Below, in pieces: positions 1-58,059 of a stretch of 64,000 nucleotides of DNA (its first letter is position 1; every line of letters begins with the position of its first letter). The notes beneath the pieces are model-generated. The model was not told where the DNA came from and did no database searches. It was given only the letters and a program-made list of their open reading frames with translations. This stretch comes from DATBQN01 sp963799925 (GTDB lineage Bacteria > Acidobacteriota > Thermoanaerobaculia > Multivoradales > UBA5704). The translations under genes were made by a program, and so were the position numbers. The stretch covers positions 1,736,001 to 1,800,000 of the forward strand of contig CAWCYZ010000004.1 in the NCBI GenBank assembly GCA_963799925.1. The letters are read 5' to 3'.

Positions 1-5418
<5,418 letters not shown>

Positions 5419-5574
5419 GAGAGACGGCTACCCCTTCGATCTGCTGCGGGCGCCGCGCTCGCCATCGATCCTGTGTTTTTGCAAATAGAAACACTATCAC
5501 CGCACATTCTGCGTGCTGGCATCTCTGTCTCGCGAAATGGAGGAGGAGCACTCCTAAGGTATTAGGAGAGACCT
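5419..5574 (+). promoter_or_regulatory. Leader region between NRPS A and NRPS B
   Basis: A 156-bp gap without a supported gene. Its AT content is clearly higher than the flanks, especially 5470-5500. It holds a 6-bp inverted repeat (GTGTTT 5473-5478, AAACAC 5489-5494) of the size of an operator or small hairpin, and the RBS hairpin of NRPS B (5551-5568). I could not identify a convincing -35/-10 pair, so whether B has its own promoter or is read through from A is open. Confidence 0.45.
5551..5568 (+). promoter_or_regulatory. Hairpin that pairs the ribosome binding site of NRPS B
   Basis: CTCCTAA (5551-5557) and TTAGGAG (5562-5568) are perfect reverse complements around a GGTA loop. The right arm contains the Shine-Dalgarno AGGAG (5564-5568), six bases before the TTG start at 5575. 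A competing pairing exists: AGGAG at 5541-5545 can pair with CTCCT at 5551-5555, which would free the SD. The geometry is directly visible; a regulatory role is inference. Confidence 0.5.
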
Positions 5575-50712
<45,138 letters not shown>

Positions 50713-50739
50713 CGTTCAATTCCCGAGAGGAGGCTTTCC

Positions 50740-51501
50740 ATGCCCGGTTTCCGCGTCAAGTCCTCATGGCCGATCCTGGCGGCGCTGCTCGCCCTCACCC
50801 CGGCTCACGCCCGCGCGGCGGAGCCGGTGACGGTCCGCCCCGGCGATCCGGCCGTCGACGGCAGCTTCATCCGGCCGTACACCAACCAGTGGAAGATCAC
50901 GCAGGTCACTCCGTCGGGGAAGAGCGTGGGGCGCGGCACCTGGACGGACAAGCTCGAGATGGCGACGGTGAACGGCAAGCGGGTCATCAAGCGGACCCAG
51001 ACCGAGCTGCTGACGGAGCGCACCGTCACCAACGTCAACATCGTCGAGCCCAAGACGCTGGCGCCGATCAGCAGCGAGATCACCGACAACAAGGGTTATC
51101 TCCGCCACTGGGACTTCGACGGCAACAAGGTCCAGATCAAGCGCTCGAGCGAGCCGGCGGGCGGCGAGGTGAAGTCGAGCACGGTCACCCTCGACACTCC
51201 GGTCTACGACTTCCTCGGCGGCATGTACGGGATGCTGCTCGTCGCCTTCCCGCTCAAGGCGGGCTACGCGGCGAAGTTCCCCATCTTCAACGACGAGAAG
51301 AACGCCCTCGACTGGATCACCTTCACCGTCGGCGGCCAGGAGACGGTCGACGCCGGCCCCGGCAAGAAGGTGCAGGCCTGGGCGGTGCAGACCGAGGCGG
51401 AGGGCTTCAAGATGACCTTCTACCTGACCAAGGAGTCGCCCTACGTGATCCGCCTGGTCGAGCTCGGCCCGCGCGGGAGCCTGAGCTTCGACATGTTCTG
51501 A
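50740..51501 (+). CDS. Secreted protein, 253 residues, DUF3108-like pattern
   Basis: Function unknown. A Sec-type signal peptide is visible: a basic start, a hydrophobic ILAALLALTPA stretch and AHARA before the mature GlxPVTV region. The body is rich in beta-strand patterns and ends YLTKESPYVIRLVELGPRG, reminiscent of DUF3108-type periplasmic or outer-membrane-associated proteins; this similarity is tentative. GAGAGGAGG (50725-50733) supports the ATG. It starts 27 bp after the NRPS C stop and may be read with it, yet it has a paralogue at 53930 that is not beside an NRPS, so a role in the pathway is doubtful. The two share PAVDGSFI, DFLGGMYGMLLV and FTVG. Confidence 0.85.
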   Translation: MPGFRVKSSWPILAALLALTPAHARAAEPVTVRPGDPAVDGSFIRPYTNQWKITQVTPSGKSVGRGTWTDKLEMATVNGKRVIKRTQTELLTERTVTNVNIVEPKTLAPISSEITDNKGYLRHWDFDGNKVQIKRSSEPAGGEVKSSTVTLDTPVYDFLGGMYGMLLVAFPLKAGYAAKFPIFNDEKNALDWITFTVGGQETVDAGPGKKVQAWAVQTEAEGFKMTFYLTKESPYVIRLVELGPRGSLSFDMF

Positions 51502-51547
51502 GAGTCGCCGCCCCACCCTCTCCTCTCACCGTCCTGATCGATCCATG

Positions 51548-51581
51548 AAAAAGGCCCGCTGCGCCGAGAGCGCAGCGGGCC
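51548..51581 (-). terminator. Rho-independent terminator of the first CRTAC1 gene
   Basis: A perfect 11-bp stem (GGCCCGCTGCG 51553-51563, CGCAGCGGGCC 51571-51581) with a 7-base loop. On the minus strand it is followed by five Ts (As at 51548-51552). It lies 24 bp past the stop of the minus-strand gene ending at 51606 and also between convergent genes. Confidence 0.85.
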
Positions 51582-51605
51582 GTGGTCCGGTCGTCGGGCT
51601 GGCGG

Positions 51606-53663
51606 TTAGTGGCCGCCGCCGGGGAAGGCGCGGGTGGCGCTGTCGATCAGGCGCTGGCCCTCGTCCTGGCTGATGATCTGCGCCTTGCGCAGGTCGTTGA
51701 TGGCGTGATGGAGGCAGGAGTTGTACTGCCCGAAGTTCTTCCAGCTCGCGGCGATGCTGCACGGGATCTCGGGGACGTTGACGCGCTCCCCGTTGTTGAC
51801 GTCATACAGCCGGTTGCGCGTGCCGCCGGGCCACAGGATGTCGAGGGTGCCCTTGGCCGCGGTGCCGAGGCCGAAGGTCGCCGTCGAGCTGCTCTGCGAG
51901 GCGTGGCTGCCGCCGCCGATGAGCGGCACGATGACGGTCTTGCCGCCGTCGGGGGTGAACTTCATCGTCGCGCCGATGCCGTCGCGGTTGGACTTGCCGT
52001 CGTCGGTGATACCGCGGGTGCCGATCAGGCGGGCCTGCGCCCAGCCGTTGCCGTTGCCGCCGCTGTTGATCTCGACCGCCAGATCGCCGTCCGGGCGGGG
52101 CACGCCGAAGTAGCTGAAGTAGTTCGGCATCGCCCGTGTCGCCGCCATCACGTACTGGACGAGGGCGATGTTGTCGAGCGGCGTGCCGAAGGTCCCGGTG
52201 ACGAACTGGTAGGGGAAGAGCAGCTGCGGGAAGGCCGGGTTGGCGACGATCTGGAACATGGCGGCGGTGACGACGTCAGGGAAGCCGTCGTTGTTGAGGT
52301 CGCCCGTCGCGACGCCGTTGACCTCGCGGTAGCGGTGGTCGCGCTTGATCGCCGAGAGGTCGAGCTGGAAGTTGCCCGAGCAGCCCTGGTTCTGCAGCAC
52401 GATGCCGGGGTTGTCCATGGCGATGAACACCAGCAGCGAGTCGTCGCCGTAGTAGAGGACGTCCTGGTCGCCGTCGTTGTCGTAGTCGATCGTCACCGTC
52501 CCCCAGCCGAAGGGGAGGGCGTTGAGGGCGCCGATGCCGGGGTCGGTGAAGCCGCCGTGGCCGTCGCCGAGGAACCAGCGCGGCTCGTTGGCCTTGCCGC
52601 CGATCCAGCGCCCCAGGTTGGTGGCGAAGAAGTCGATGTTGCCGTCGCAGTTGAAGTCGCCGTAGGAGAGGCCCATCCAGGAGCCGAGCTGCATGCCGGC
52701 GGCGAGGGTGATGTCGGTGAAGTGCCCGGTGCCGTCGCCCTTGAAGAGGCGCGTGTAGCCGCGGGCCTGGGAGGGATCGAGCGGCGCCAGCCCCTGGAGG
52801 TCGGTCCACAGGATGTCGACGTTGCCGTCCTGGTCGTAGTCGACCGCCGACACGGACCAGGTGAAGGTCCCGCCGGGGAAGCCGGCGATGCTCTGGATGC
52901 CGGAGGAGGCGCTGGCGTCGGTGAACTGGATGCCGTGCGCCGCGGCGTTGCGCATGAAGAGCTGGTTGTTCTCCATCGCCGGATAATTCGGCTGCAGGAA
53001 GACGGCCTGGCGGTTGCTCCAGTCGTCATAGGTGTTGCTGACCACGATGTCGAGCAGGCCGTCGCCGTTGAAGTCGGCCATCGCGCAGCCCGAGTGGTTG
53101 AAGTTGCCGCCGCCGACGCCGGCGGCCGCGGTGATGTCGCTGAAGGTGCCGTTGCCGTTGTTGTGGAAGAGGATATTGGGTCCGCCGATGCCGGTGACGT
53201 AGAGGTCCTCGTAGCCGTCATTGTCGATGTCGCCGAAGCAGACGCCGGAGCTGTCCTGGGCGGTCGCCGCGACGCCGGCCTGGGTGGCGACGTCCTCGAA
53301 CTGCAGCACGCCGGTCCGGCCGAGGAGGTTGTGGTAGAGGCTGTTCGGCGAGCCCGGGCCGTTGCTGACGTAGATGTCGAGGTAGCCGTCGTTGTCGTAG
53401 TCGAAGAGCGCCACGCCCGGGGTGCCGCGCGCCTTCTGCGGGCTCTCCGAGAGGAGGAGCGGCGAGGGCGCCGCGCCGTTGGTGTAGAAGAAGTTCTCGA
53501 CCGCCAGCCGGGACGGGGTCGCCGTCCGGTGATAGGTGATGCCGGCGCCGCCGCCGAAGGCGATGTCGGTCAAGGTGACGCCGCCGTCGGCGAGGGCGCT
53601 GCCGGCGAGGCAGAGGCCCAGGGCCAGTCCCAGCGCCGGAGCGTAGCGAAGTTTTTTCTGCAT
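51606..53663 (-). CDS. CRTAC1-family secreted FG-GAP / ASPIC-UnbV protein (copy 1)
   Basis: A secreted 685-residue repeat protein. The start at 53663 is preferred over an upstream in-frame ATG because AGGAAAG lies just before it and the signal peptide (MQKKLRYAPALGLALG, ending near ALADG) begins there. At least seven calcium-binding FG-GAP/VCBS loops follow: DYDNDGYLD, DIDNDGYED, DFNGDGLLD, DYDQDGNVD, DFNCDGNID, DYDNDGDQD and DLNNDGFPD. The C-terminal ASPIC/UnbV part has FGLGTAAKGTLDILWPGG. A tail of about 50 residues with two Cys is shared with the paralogue at 55586-57664. Such proteins are thought to form beta-propellers at the cell surface; ligand unknown. Convergent with the secreted gene at 50740. 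Confidence 0.9.
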   Translation of the reverse strand: MQKKLRYAPALGLALGLCLAGSALADGGVTLTDIAFGGGAGITYHRTATPSRLAVENFFYTNGAAPSPLLLSESPQKARGTPGVALFDYDNDGYLDIYVSNGPGSPNSLYHNLLGRTGVLQFEDVATQAGVAATAQDSSGVCFGDIDNDGYEDLYVTGIGGPNILFHNNGNGTFSDITAAAGVGGGNFNHSGCAMADFNGDGLLDIVVSNTYDDWSNRQAVFLQPNYPAMENNQLFMRNAAAHGIQFTDASASSGIQSIAGFPGGTFTWSVSAVDYDQDGNVDILWTDLQGLAPLDPSQARGYTRLFKGDGTGHFTDITLAAGMQLGSWMGLSYGDFNCDGNIDFFATNLGRWIGGKANEPRWFLGDGHGGFTDPGIGALNALPFGWGTVTIDYDNDGDQDVLYYGDDSLLVFIAMDNPGIVLQNQGCSGNFQLDLSAIKRDHRYREVNGVATGDLNNDGFPDVVTAAMFQIVANPAFPQLLFPYQFVTGTFGTPLDNIALVQYVMAATRAMPNYFSYFGVPRPDGDLAVEINSGGNGNGWAQARLIGTRGITDDGKSNRDGIGATMKFTPDGGKTVIVPLIGGGSHASQSSSTATFGLGTAAKGTLDILWPGGTRNRLYDVNNGERVNVPEIPCSIAASWKNFGQYNSCLHHAINDLRKAQIISQDEGQRLIDSATRAFPGGGH

Positions 53664-53929
53664 ATCTTTCCTTTCGTGAAGAGATTGCAAATCTTCCTGC
53701 AGGGATCGTGGCGATCTAGACCTTGCAGCGATGTCTACACCCAAGGGTGTCCGGCTTCGCAAGTTGCGGGACAAAATAAATCATTGGAACGGCTGCTCCA
53801 CGCGCCCCCGCCGCGGCGTTTTCGCGTCGATAAACTATTCTAAAATGAGGATTAGCTCGGCGGACCGTCGCTTGGCGGATAATGACGCCCGAGCTCCGAC
53901 TCGAGACCGCGATCTGCCAAGGAGGTTCC
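53664..53929. promoter_or_regulatory. Divergent intergenic region
   Basis: A 266-bp gap between the first CRTAC1 gene (minus) and the second secreted gene (plus). It is much richer in A/T than its surroundings around 53770-53860, including TAAAAT at 53842-53847. Promoters for both genes are expected here; no confident -35 element was found. Confidence 0.4.
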
Positions 53930-54733
53930 ATGCGCGCACAGACCCCGCTGCGCCGGGCGGCACCCGTCCTGATGCTGCTCCTGGCGCGGCCCGGCGCCGC
54001 CCAGCCGCCCCAAACGCCCCAGCCGCCCCAGCCGCCCCAGCCGATCACCGTCCGGGTCGGCGATCCGGCCGTCGACGGCAGCTTCATCAAGCCGTACAAG
54101 AACGCCTGGAAGATCACCCGGTTGATGCCCGACGGCAAGTCGCTCGACGGCGGCACCTGGACCGACGAGATGGCGGTCGTCGAGGACCACGGCCGCTCGC
54201 TGCTCAAGCGGCTGCAGATCGAGAAGCTGCCCCGCGGGACCGTCACCACGCTCAACCTGGTCGACCAGAGGACCCTGGCGCCGGTCCTGAGCGTCGAGAC
54301 CGACGACCGGGGCTACCACATGCGCCTGGAGTTCGTCGACCCGACGCACGTCAAGGCGGAGCACGCCGGCGGTCCCGGCGCCAAGCCTGGGGAGCCGGTG
54401 AAGAAGGAAGACCTGACGCTCGCGATGCCCGCCTTCGACTTCCTGGGCGGCATGTACGGCATGCTGCTGGTCGGCTTCCCGCTCCACGAGGGCTATTCGG
54501 CGCGGCTGCCGATCTTCCTCGACCAGGGCGACAAGGTCGACTGGCTGACCTTCACCGTCGGCGCCAAGGAGTCGGTCCCGGCGGGCCCGGGCAAGCGGGT
54601 CGACGCCTGGCGGGTGACGACCGAGAACGGCGGCTACAAGATGCTGTTCCACCTGACCAAGGAAGCGCCCTACGTGATTCGGCTCGAGCAGACCGGGCCG
54701 CGCGGCGGCCGCTCGGTCTTCGAGATGATCTGA
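53930..54733 (+). CDS. Secreted protein, 267 residues, paralogue of 50740-51501
   Basis: Function unknown. ATG 53930 is chosen because AAGGAGG (53919-53925) precedes it and the signal peptide (MRAQTPLRRAAPVLMLLLA) starts there; an in-frame ATG at 53882 lacks both. A Pro/Gln-rich linker (PPQTPQPPQPPQP) separates the signal from the mature domain. It shares GDPAVDGSFI, PY-N-WKIT, DFLGGMYGMLLV and LTKE-PYVIRL with the protein at 50740. The next secreted gene begins 135 bp downstream on the same strand. Confidence 0.87.
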   Translation: MRAQTPLRRAAPVLMLLLARPGAAQPPQTPQPPQPPQPITVRVGDPAVDGSFIKPYKNAWKITRLMPDGKSLDGGTWTDEMAVVEDHGRSLLKRLQIEKLPRGTVTTLNLVDQRTLAPVLSVETDDRGYHMRLEFVDPTHVKAEHAGGPGAKPGEPVKKEDLTLAMPAFDFLGGMYGMLLVGFPLHEGYSARLPIFLDQGDKVDWLTFTVGAKESVPAGPGKRVDAWRVTTENGGYKMLFHLTKEAPYVIRLEQTGPRGGRSVFEMI

Positions 54734-54868
54734 AGCGGCGGCACCTCCCGAGCCCATCCAGGGCGCAGTGATTGCATGCGCGGTTGGAGACGGCCCGGCC
54801 GCCGAGGCCGGGTGCCGCGCGCCAGCCACCGCGGAGGGGCCGGGGTGGAATTGTCCAAGGAGGTCCTC

Positions 54869-55483
54869 ATGCGCATTCCGATCCGCACCAGACACTGCCT
54901 TCCTGCCGCTCTCCTGGGGTGTCTCGCCCTGGCGGGCGGCGCCCTTTCCTTCGCCCAGGGGGCGGGCGACGCGACGCCGCTGAAGCTCACCGCGTTCGCC
55001 GTCAATCTGGGAGCGACGCCGACCCTGCGGCAGCCGCGGGCCGCGTCGGGCACGGTCGAGATCACGATCGAGCGCTGGTCCACCCAGCAGGAGCGCGACG
55101 AGCTCCTCGCGGCGCTCCAGAACAAGGGCCAGAGCGCGCTGCTTCGCGCCCTGCAGGAGAACCCGCGCGTGGGGACGATCCGCACCCCCAACAGCCTCGC
55201 CTGGGACCTCCACTACGCGCGGGAGCGGACGATGCCGGACGGCAGCCGGCGCATCTTCCTCGCCACCGACCGCCCGATCAGCTTCTGGGAAGCGGCCAAC
55301 CTGCCGCGCTCGATCAACTATCCCTTCACGCTGCTCGAGATCCGGCTGGACAAGGACGGCCGCGGCGAGGGCAAGATGTCGATCGCGACGAAGATCGAGA
55401 TCAGCTCGGACTTGAAGGAGATCCAGCTCGAGGACTACGCCACGCAGCCGGTGCGCCTGCAGGAGGTGCGGGTGAGCCGCTGA
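54869..55483 (+). CDS. Secreted protein of unknown function, 204 residues
   Basis: Not recognised. ATG 54869 follows AAGGAGG (54857-54863). A signal peptide is visible: MRIPIRTRH, hydrophobic AALLGCLALAGGALS, FAQG. The mature part has a strand-rich start (GTVEITIERW), a short charged helix (QQERDELLAALQNKG) and regular strands later. No catalytic motif was seen. Probably in one operon with 53930-54733; convergent with the second CRTAC1 gene. Confidence 0.82.
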   Translation: MRIPIRTRHCLPAALLGCLALAGGALSFAQGAGDATPLKLTAFAVNLGATPTLRQPRAASGTVEITIERWSTQQERDELLAALQNKGQSALLRALQENPRVGTIRTPNSLAWDLHYARERTMPDGSRRIFLATDRPISFWEAANLPRSINYPFTLLEIRLDKDGRGEGKMSIATKIEISSDLKEIQLEDYATQPVRLQEVRVSR

Positions 55484-55527
55484 TCCGTCCGCCCGCCCGC
55501 CGGTCCGCTTCGTCCTCCCTGAGCACA

Positions 55528-55559
55528 GCTGCCCGCGGCACCGAGGCGCCGCGGGCAGC
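55528..55559. terminator. Strong hairpin between convergent genes
   Basis: A perfect 12-bp stem (GCTGCCCGCGGC 55528-55539, GCCGCGGGCAGC 55548-55559) with an 8-base loop, between the stops at 55483 (+) and 55586 (-). There is no T tract on either strand, so it is terminator-like but may depend on Rho or act as an RNA end stabiliser. Confidence 0.55.
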
Positions 55560-55585
55560 GATCATCGCCTGACTTCGATCCGGGT

Positions 55586-57664
55586 CTAGCGCTCGTTGAA
55601 GGCGCGGGTCGCGCTGTCGACCAACCGCTGGCCCTGCTGCTCGCTGACCACGCCGGCCTTGCGCAGGTCGTTGATGGCATGGTGCAGGCAGGAGTTGTAC
55701 TGCCCGAAGTTCTTCCACGTCGCGGCATAGCTGCACGGGATCTCGGGCAGGTTGAGGCGCTCGCCGTTGGCGACGTCGTACAGCCGGTTGCGCGTGCCGC
55801 CCGGCCAGAGGACGTCGACGGTGCCCTTGGCCGCCGTGCCGAGGCCGAAGCCCGCGACCCGGCTGCTCTGCGAGGCGTGGCTGCCGCCGCCCAGGATCGG
55901 GCTGATGACGGTCTTGCCGCCGTCGGGCGTGAACTTGAGGACGGCGCCCATGCCGTCGCGGTTCACCTTGCCGCCGTCGGTGATGCCGAAGCTGCCGACC
56001 GTGCGGATGGCGACCGCGCCGTTGCCGTTGTTGCCGCTGTTGACCTCGACCGCGAGGTCGCCGCGGTAGAACTGCGTCGGCACGAACTGGAGCGAGACGC
56101 TGCCGTTGGGGGCGGCGTGCGCGAGCATGATGACCTCGGCCTTGGCGACCGTGTCCCAGATCGAGTTGTAGGGGATCGAGATGGCGGTGAACAGCCGGTG
56201 GAACCCGGGCACCTCCTCGATCTGGAAGCTGGAGACGGTGACGATGTCCGTGAAGCCGTCGTTGTTCAGGTCGCCCGCCGCCACGCCGTTGACCTCGCGC
56301 ATCTGGTGGTCGTAGCTGATGGCGGTGAGGTCGGGCTGGAAGTTCGCGCTGCAGTTGCCGGTGTTCTGCAGGATGGTGCCCGGGTTGTCCTCGCCGATGA
56401 TGGTCAGCAGGTCGTCGTCGCCGTAGTACATGATGTCCTGGTCGCCGTCGTTGTCGTAGTCGGCGACCGCGACGCCCCAGCCGAAGGGCGAGGCGTTCAT
56501 CGTGCCGAGGCCGGGGTCGGTGAAGCCGCCGTGGCCGTCGCCGAGGAACCAGCGGGTCGGTTGCAGCTTGCCGCCGACGTAGTTGCCCAGGTTGGTGGCG
56601 ATGAAGTCGAGGTTGCCGTCGCAGTTGAAGTCGCCGTAGGCGAGGCCCATCCACGAGCCCCAGGCCATGTGCGCCTGCTGGGTGACGTCGGTGAAGTGGC
56701 CGCTGCCGTCGTTCTTGAGCAGCCGGGTGTAGCCGCGGTCGTCGCCCGGGCCGCTCGGCGCCGTGGCGCCCTGGAGGTCGGCCCACAGCAGGTCGACGTT
56801 GCCGTCCTGATCGATGTCGACCGCCGAGATGCCCCAGGTCAAGGTCTTGCGGGCGAGCGGCGACGCGCTCTGCACGCCCGAGCTCGCGCTGGCGTCGTCG
56901 AACTGGATGCCATGGCGCGAGGGGTTGCGCATGAAGAGCAGGTTCGGCTCGCCGCCGGCGTAGCCGCCCTTGACGAAGACCGGGGCGCGATGGGTCCAGT
57001 CGTCGTAGGTGTCGGCGACGGCGATGTCCAGATAGCCGTCGTTGTTGAAGTCGCCCATCGCGCAGCTCGCGTGGTGGTAGGTGCCGCCGCCGACGCCGGC
57101 CGCGGCGGTGATGTCGCTGAAGGTGCCGTTGCCGTTGTTGCGGAAGAGGATGTTGCTCTCGGCGAGGCCGAGGACGTAGAGGTCCTCGTACCCGTCGTTG
57201 TCGACGTCGCCGAAGCAGACGCCGGTCGAATCCTGGCTGGTGGCGGTGACGCCGGCCTGCTCGGCGACGTCGACGAAGGTGACGACGCCGGTCTGCGCGA
57301 ACTGGTTCTGGAACAGGCTGTTCTTGCCGCCCGGGCCGTTGGTGACGTAGATGTCCATGTCGCCGTCGTTGTCGTAGTCGAAGACCACGACGCCCGGCGC
57401 GCCGTGCGGCTTCTGCGGGGTCTGCGCCAGCAGGCCGGGATGGGGGAGCTGGACGCCCTGGTAGAAGGCCAGCTGCTCGGCGAGCAGCGCCGGCGTCTCG
57501 AGGCGCTCGTACTGGATGCCCGCGCCGCCGCCGGCGGCGATGTTGGTGAAGGCGACGCCGCCGTCGGCCCGCAGCGCGCCGCTGCCGGCCAGGCAGGCCG
57601 CGGCCGCCGCGCAGGCGGCGATCCGGCCGCTCCACGGGTTCGATTGTCCCTGTGTTCTTCTCAT
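55586..57664 (-). CDS. CRTAC1-family secreted FG-GAP / ASPIC-UnbV protein (copy 2)
   Basis: A 692-residue paralogue of 51606-53663. AAGGAG stands before the ATG. A signal peptide ends near ALRADGG. FG-GAP loops: DYDNDGDMD, DVDNDGYED, DFNNDGYLD, DIDQDGNVD, DFNCDGNLD, DYDNDGDQD and DLNNDGFTD. ASPIC/UnbV region: FGLGTAAKGTVDVLWPGG. The C-terminal tail contains WKNFGQYNSCLHHAINDLRK, nearly the same as in copy 1, which suggests a conserved function of the tail. Convergent with the secreted genes at 53930 and 54869. Confidence 0.9.
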   Translation of the reverse strand: MRRTQGQSNPWSGRIAACAAAAACLAGSGALRADGGVAFTNIAAGGGAGIQYERLETPALLAEQLAFYQGVQLPHPGLLAQTPQKPHGAPGVVVFDYDNDGDMDIYVTNGPGGKNSLFQNQFAQTGVVTFVDVAEQAGVTATSQDSTGVCFGDVDNDGYEDLYVLGLAESNILFRNNGNGTFSDITAAAGVGGGTYHHASCAMGDFNNDGYLDIAVADTYDDWTHRAPVFVKGGYAGGEPNLLFMRNPSRHGIQFDDASASSGVQSASPLARKTLTWGISAVDIDQDGNVDLLWADLQGATAPSGPGDDRGYTRLLKNDGSGHFTDVTQQAHMAWGSWMGLAYGDFNCDGNLDFIATNLGNYVGGKLQPTRWFLGDGHGGFTDPGLGTMNASPFGWGVAVADYDNDGDQDIMYYGDDDLLTIIGEDNPGTILQNTGNCSANFQPDLTAISYDHQMREVNGVAAGDLNNDGFTDIVTVSSFQIEEVPGFHRLFTAISIPYNSIWDTVAKAEVIMLAHAAPNGSVSLQFVPTQFYRGDLAVEVNSGNNGNGAVAIRTVGSFGITDGGKVNRDGMGAVLKFTPDGGKTVISPILGGGSHASQSSRVAGFGLGTAAKGTVDVLWPGGTRNRLYDVANGERLNLPEIPCSYAATWKNFGQYNSCLHHAINDLRKAGVVSEQQGQRLVDSATRAFNER

Positions 57665-58059
57665 CGTTCGAACTCCTTTGGATCACTGTGACACCGCGGG
57701 CCCGGGCACATCCCGGGCCGGCCGCGGCGAGGATTGAACGCGCCGAGCAAATTCGAAGTTCATCAGCGCTCAAGTTCCTATGGTGTCCTCCAGGGGTTGA
57801 GCGTGACAAGCGCCTTAGGACCTGAAAAACGGCCTGAAAAACGACCTGAAAAACGACCTGAAAACGCCTTGGGAACGGCCTGAAACCGCCGCGCTTTCCG
57901 CCGCGCCGGCGGGTGCGCATGACCTCTGTCGCAGGGCCGCCGCGCCGCGGTGGTCACGCGCCGGCCGCCTCGCGCACCCTATCTCTTGATAGACGCTCCA
58001 CCACCGCTCGATCGACCTCGCGTCCGTACCCCATCCATCGCCCGAGGGCCGCTCTCCCC
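57665..58059. promoter_or_regulatory. Divergent intergenic region with repeats
   Basis: About 395 bp between the second CRTAC1 gene (minus) and the ABC permease (plus). It holds an 8-bp GC palindrome (GGCCCGGG 57699-57706, CCCGGGCC 57712-57719) in the leader of the CRTAC1 gene, an inverted repeat CGCTCAA/TTGAGCG (57767-57773, 57797-57803), and a 12-bp tandem repeat (57819-57886). A permease reading frame extends up to 57913 but lacks an RBS there. No clear promoter hexamers were found. Confidence 0.5.
57819..57886 (+). repeat. 12-bp direct tandem repeat (GACCTGAAAAAC)
   Basis: Three full units (57819-57830, 57831-57842, 57843-57854), an 11-base unit (57855-57865) and two decayed units up to 57886. 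It is purine-rich and AT-rich against a very GC-rich background and lies about 175 bp upstream of the permease start. It could be an iterated protein-binding site or a slippage product. Confidence 0.85.

Noticed and set aside
5473..5494. Terminator after NRPS A
   Set aside because: The GTGTTT/AAACAC hairpin has only six weak pairs and no following T tract; it is more like an operator or chance.
51582..53843. 753-residue plus-strand open frame opposite the first CRTAC1 gene
   Set aside because: Its Val/Ala/Asp/Gly repeats are the complement of the DxDxDG repeats of the minus-strand gene, which has a signal peptide, RBS and terminator.
57913..58059. Upstream start of the ABC permease at 57913
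   Set aside because: The extra 49 residues are Arg/Ser/Pro-rich without homology to the family, and no RBS precedes them.
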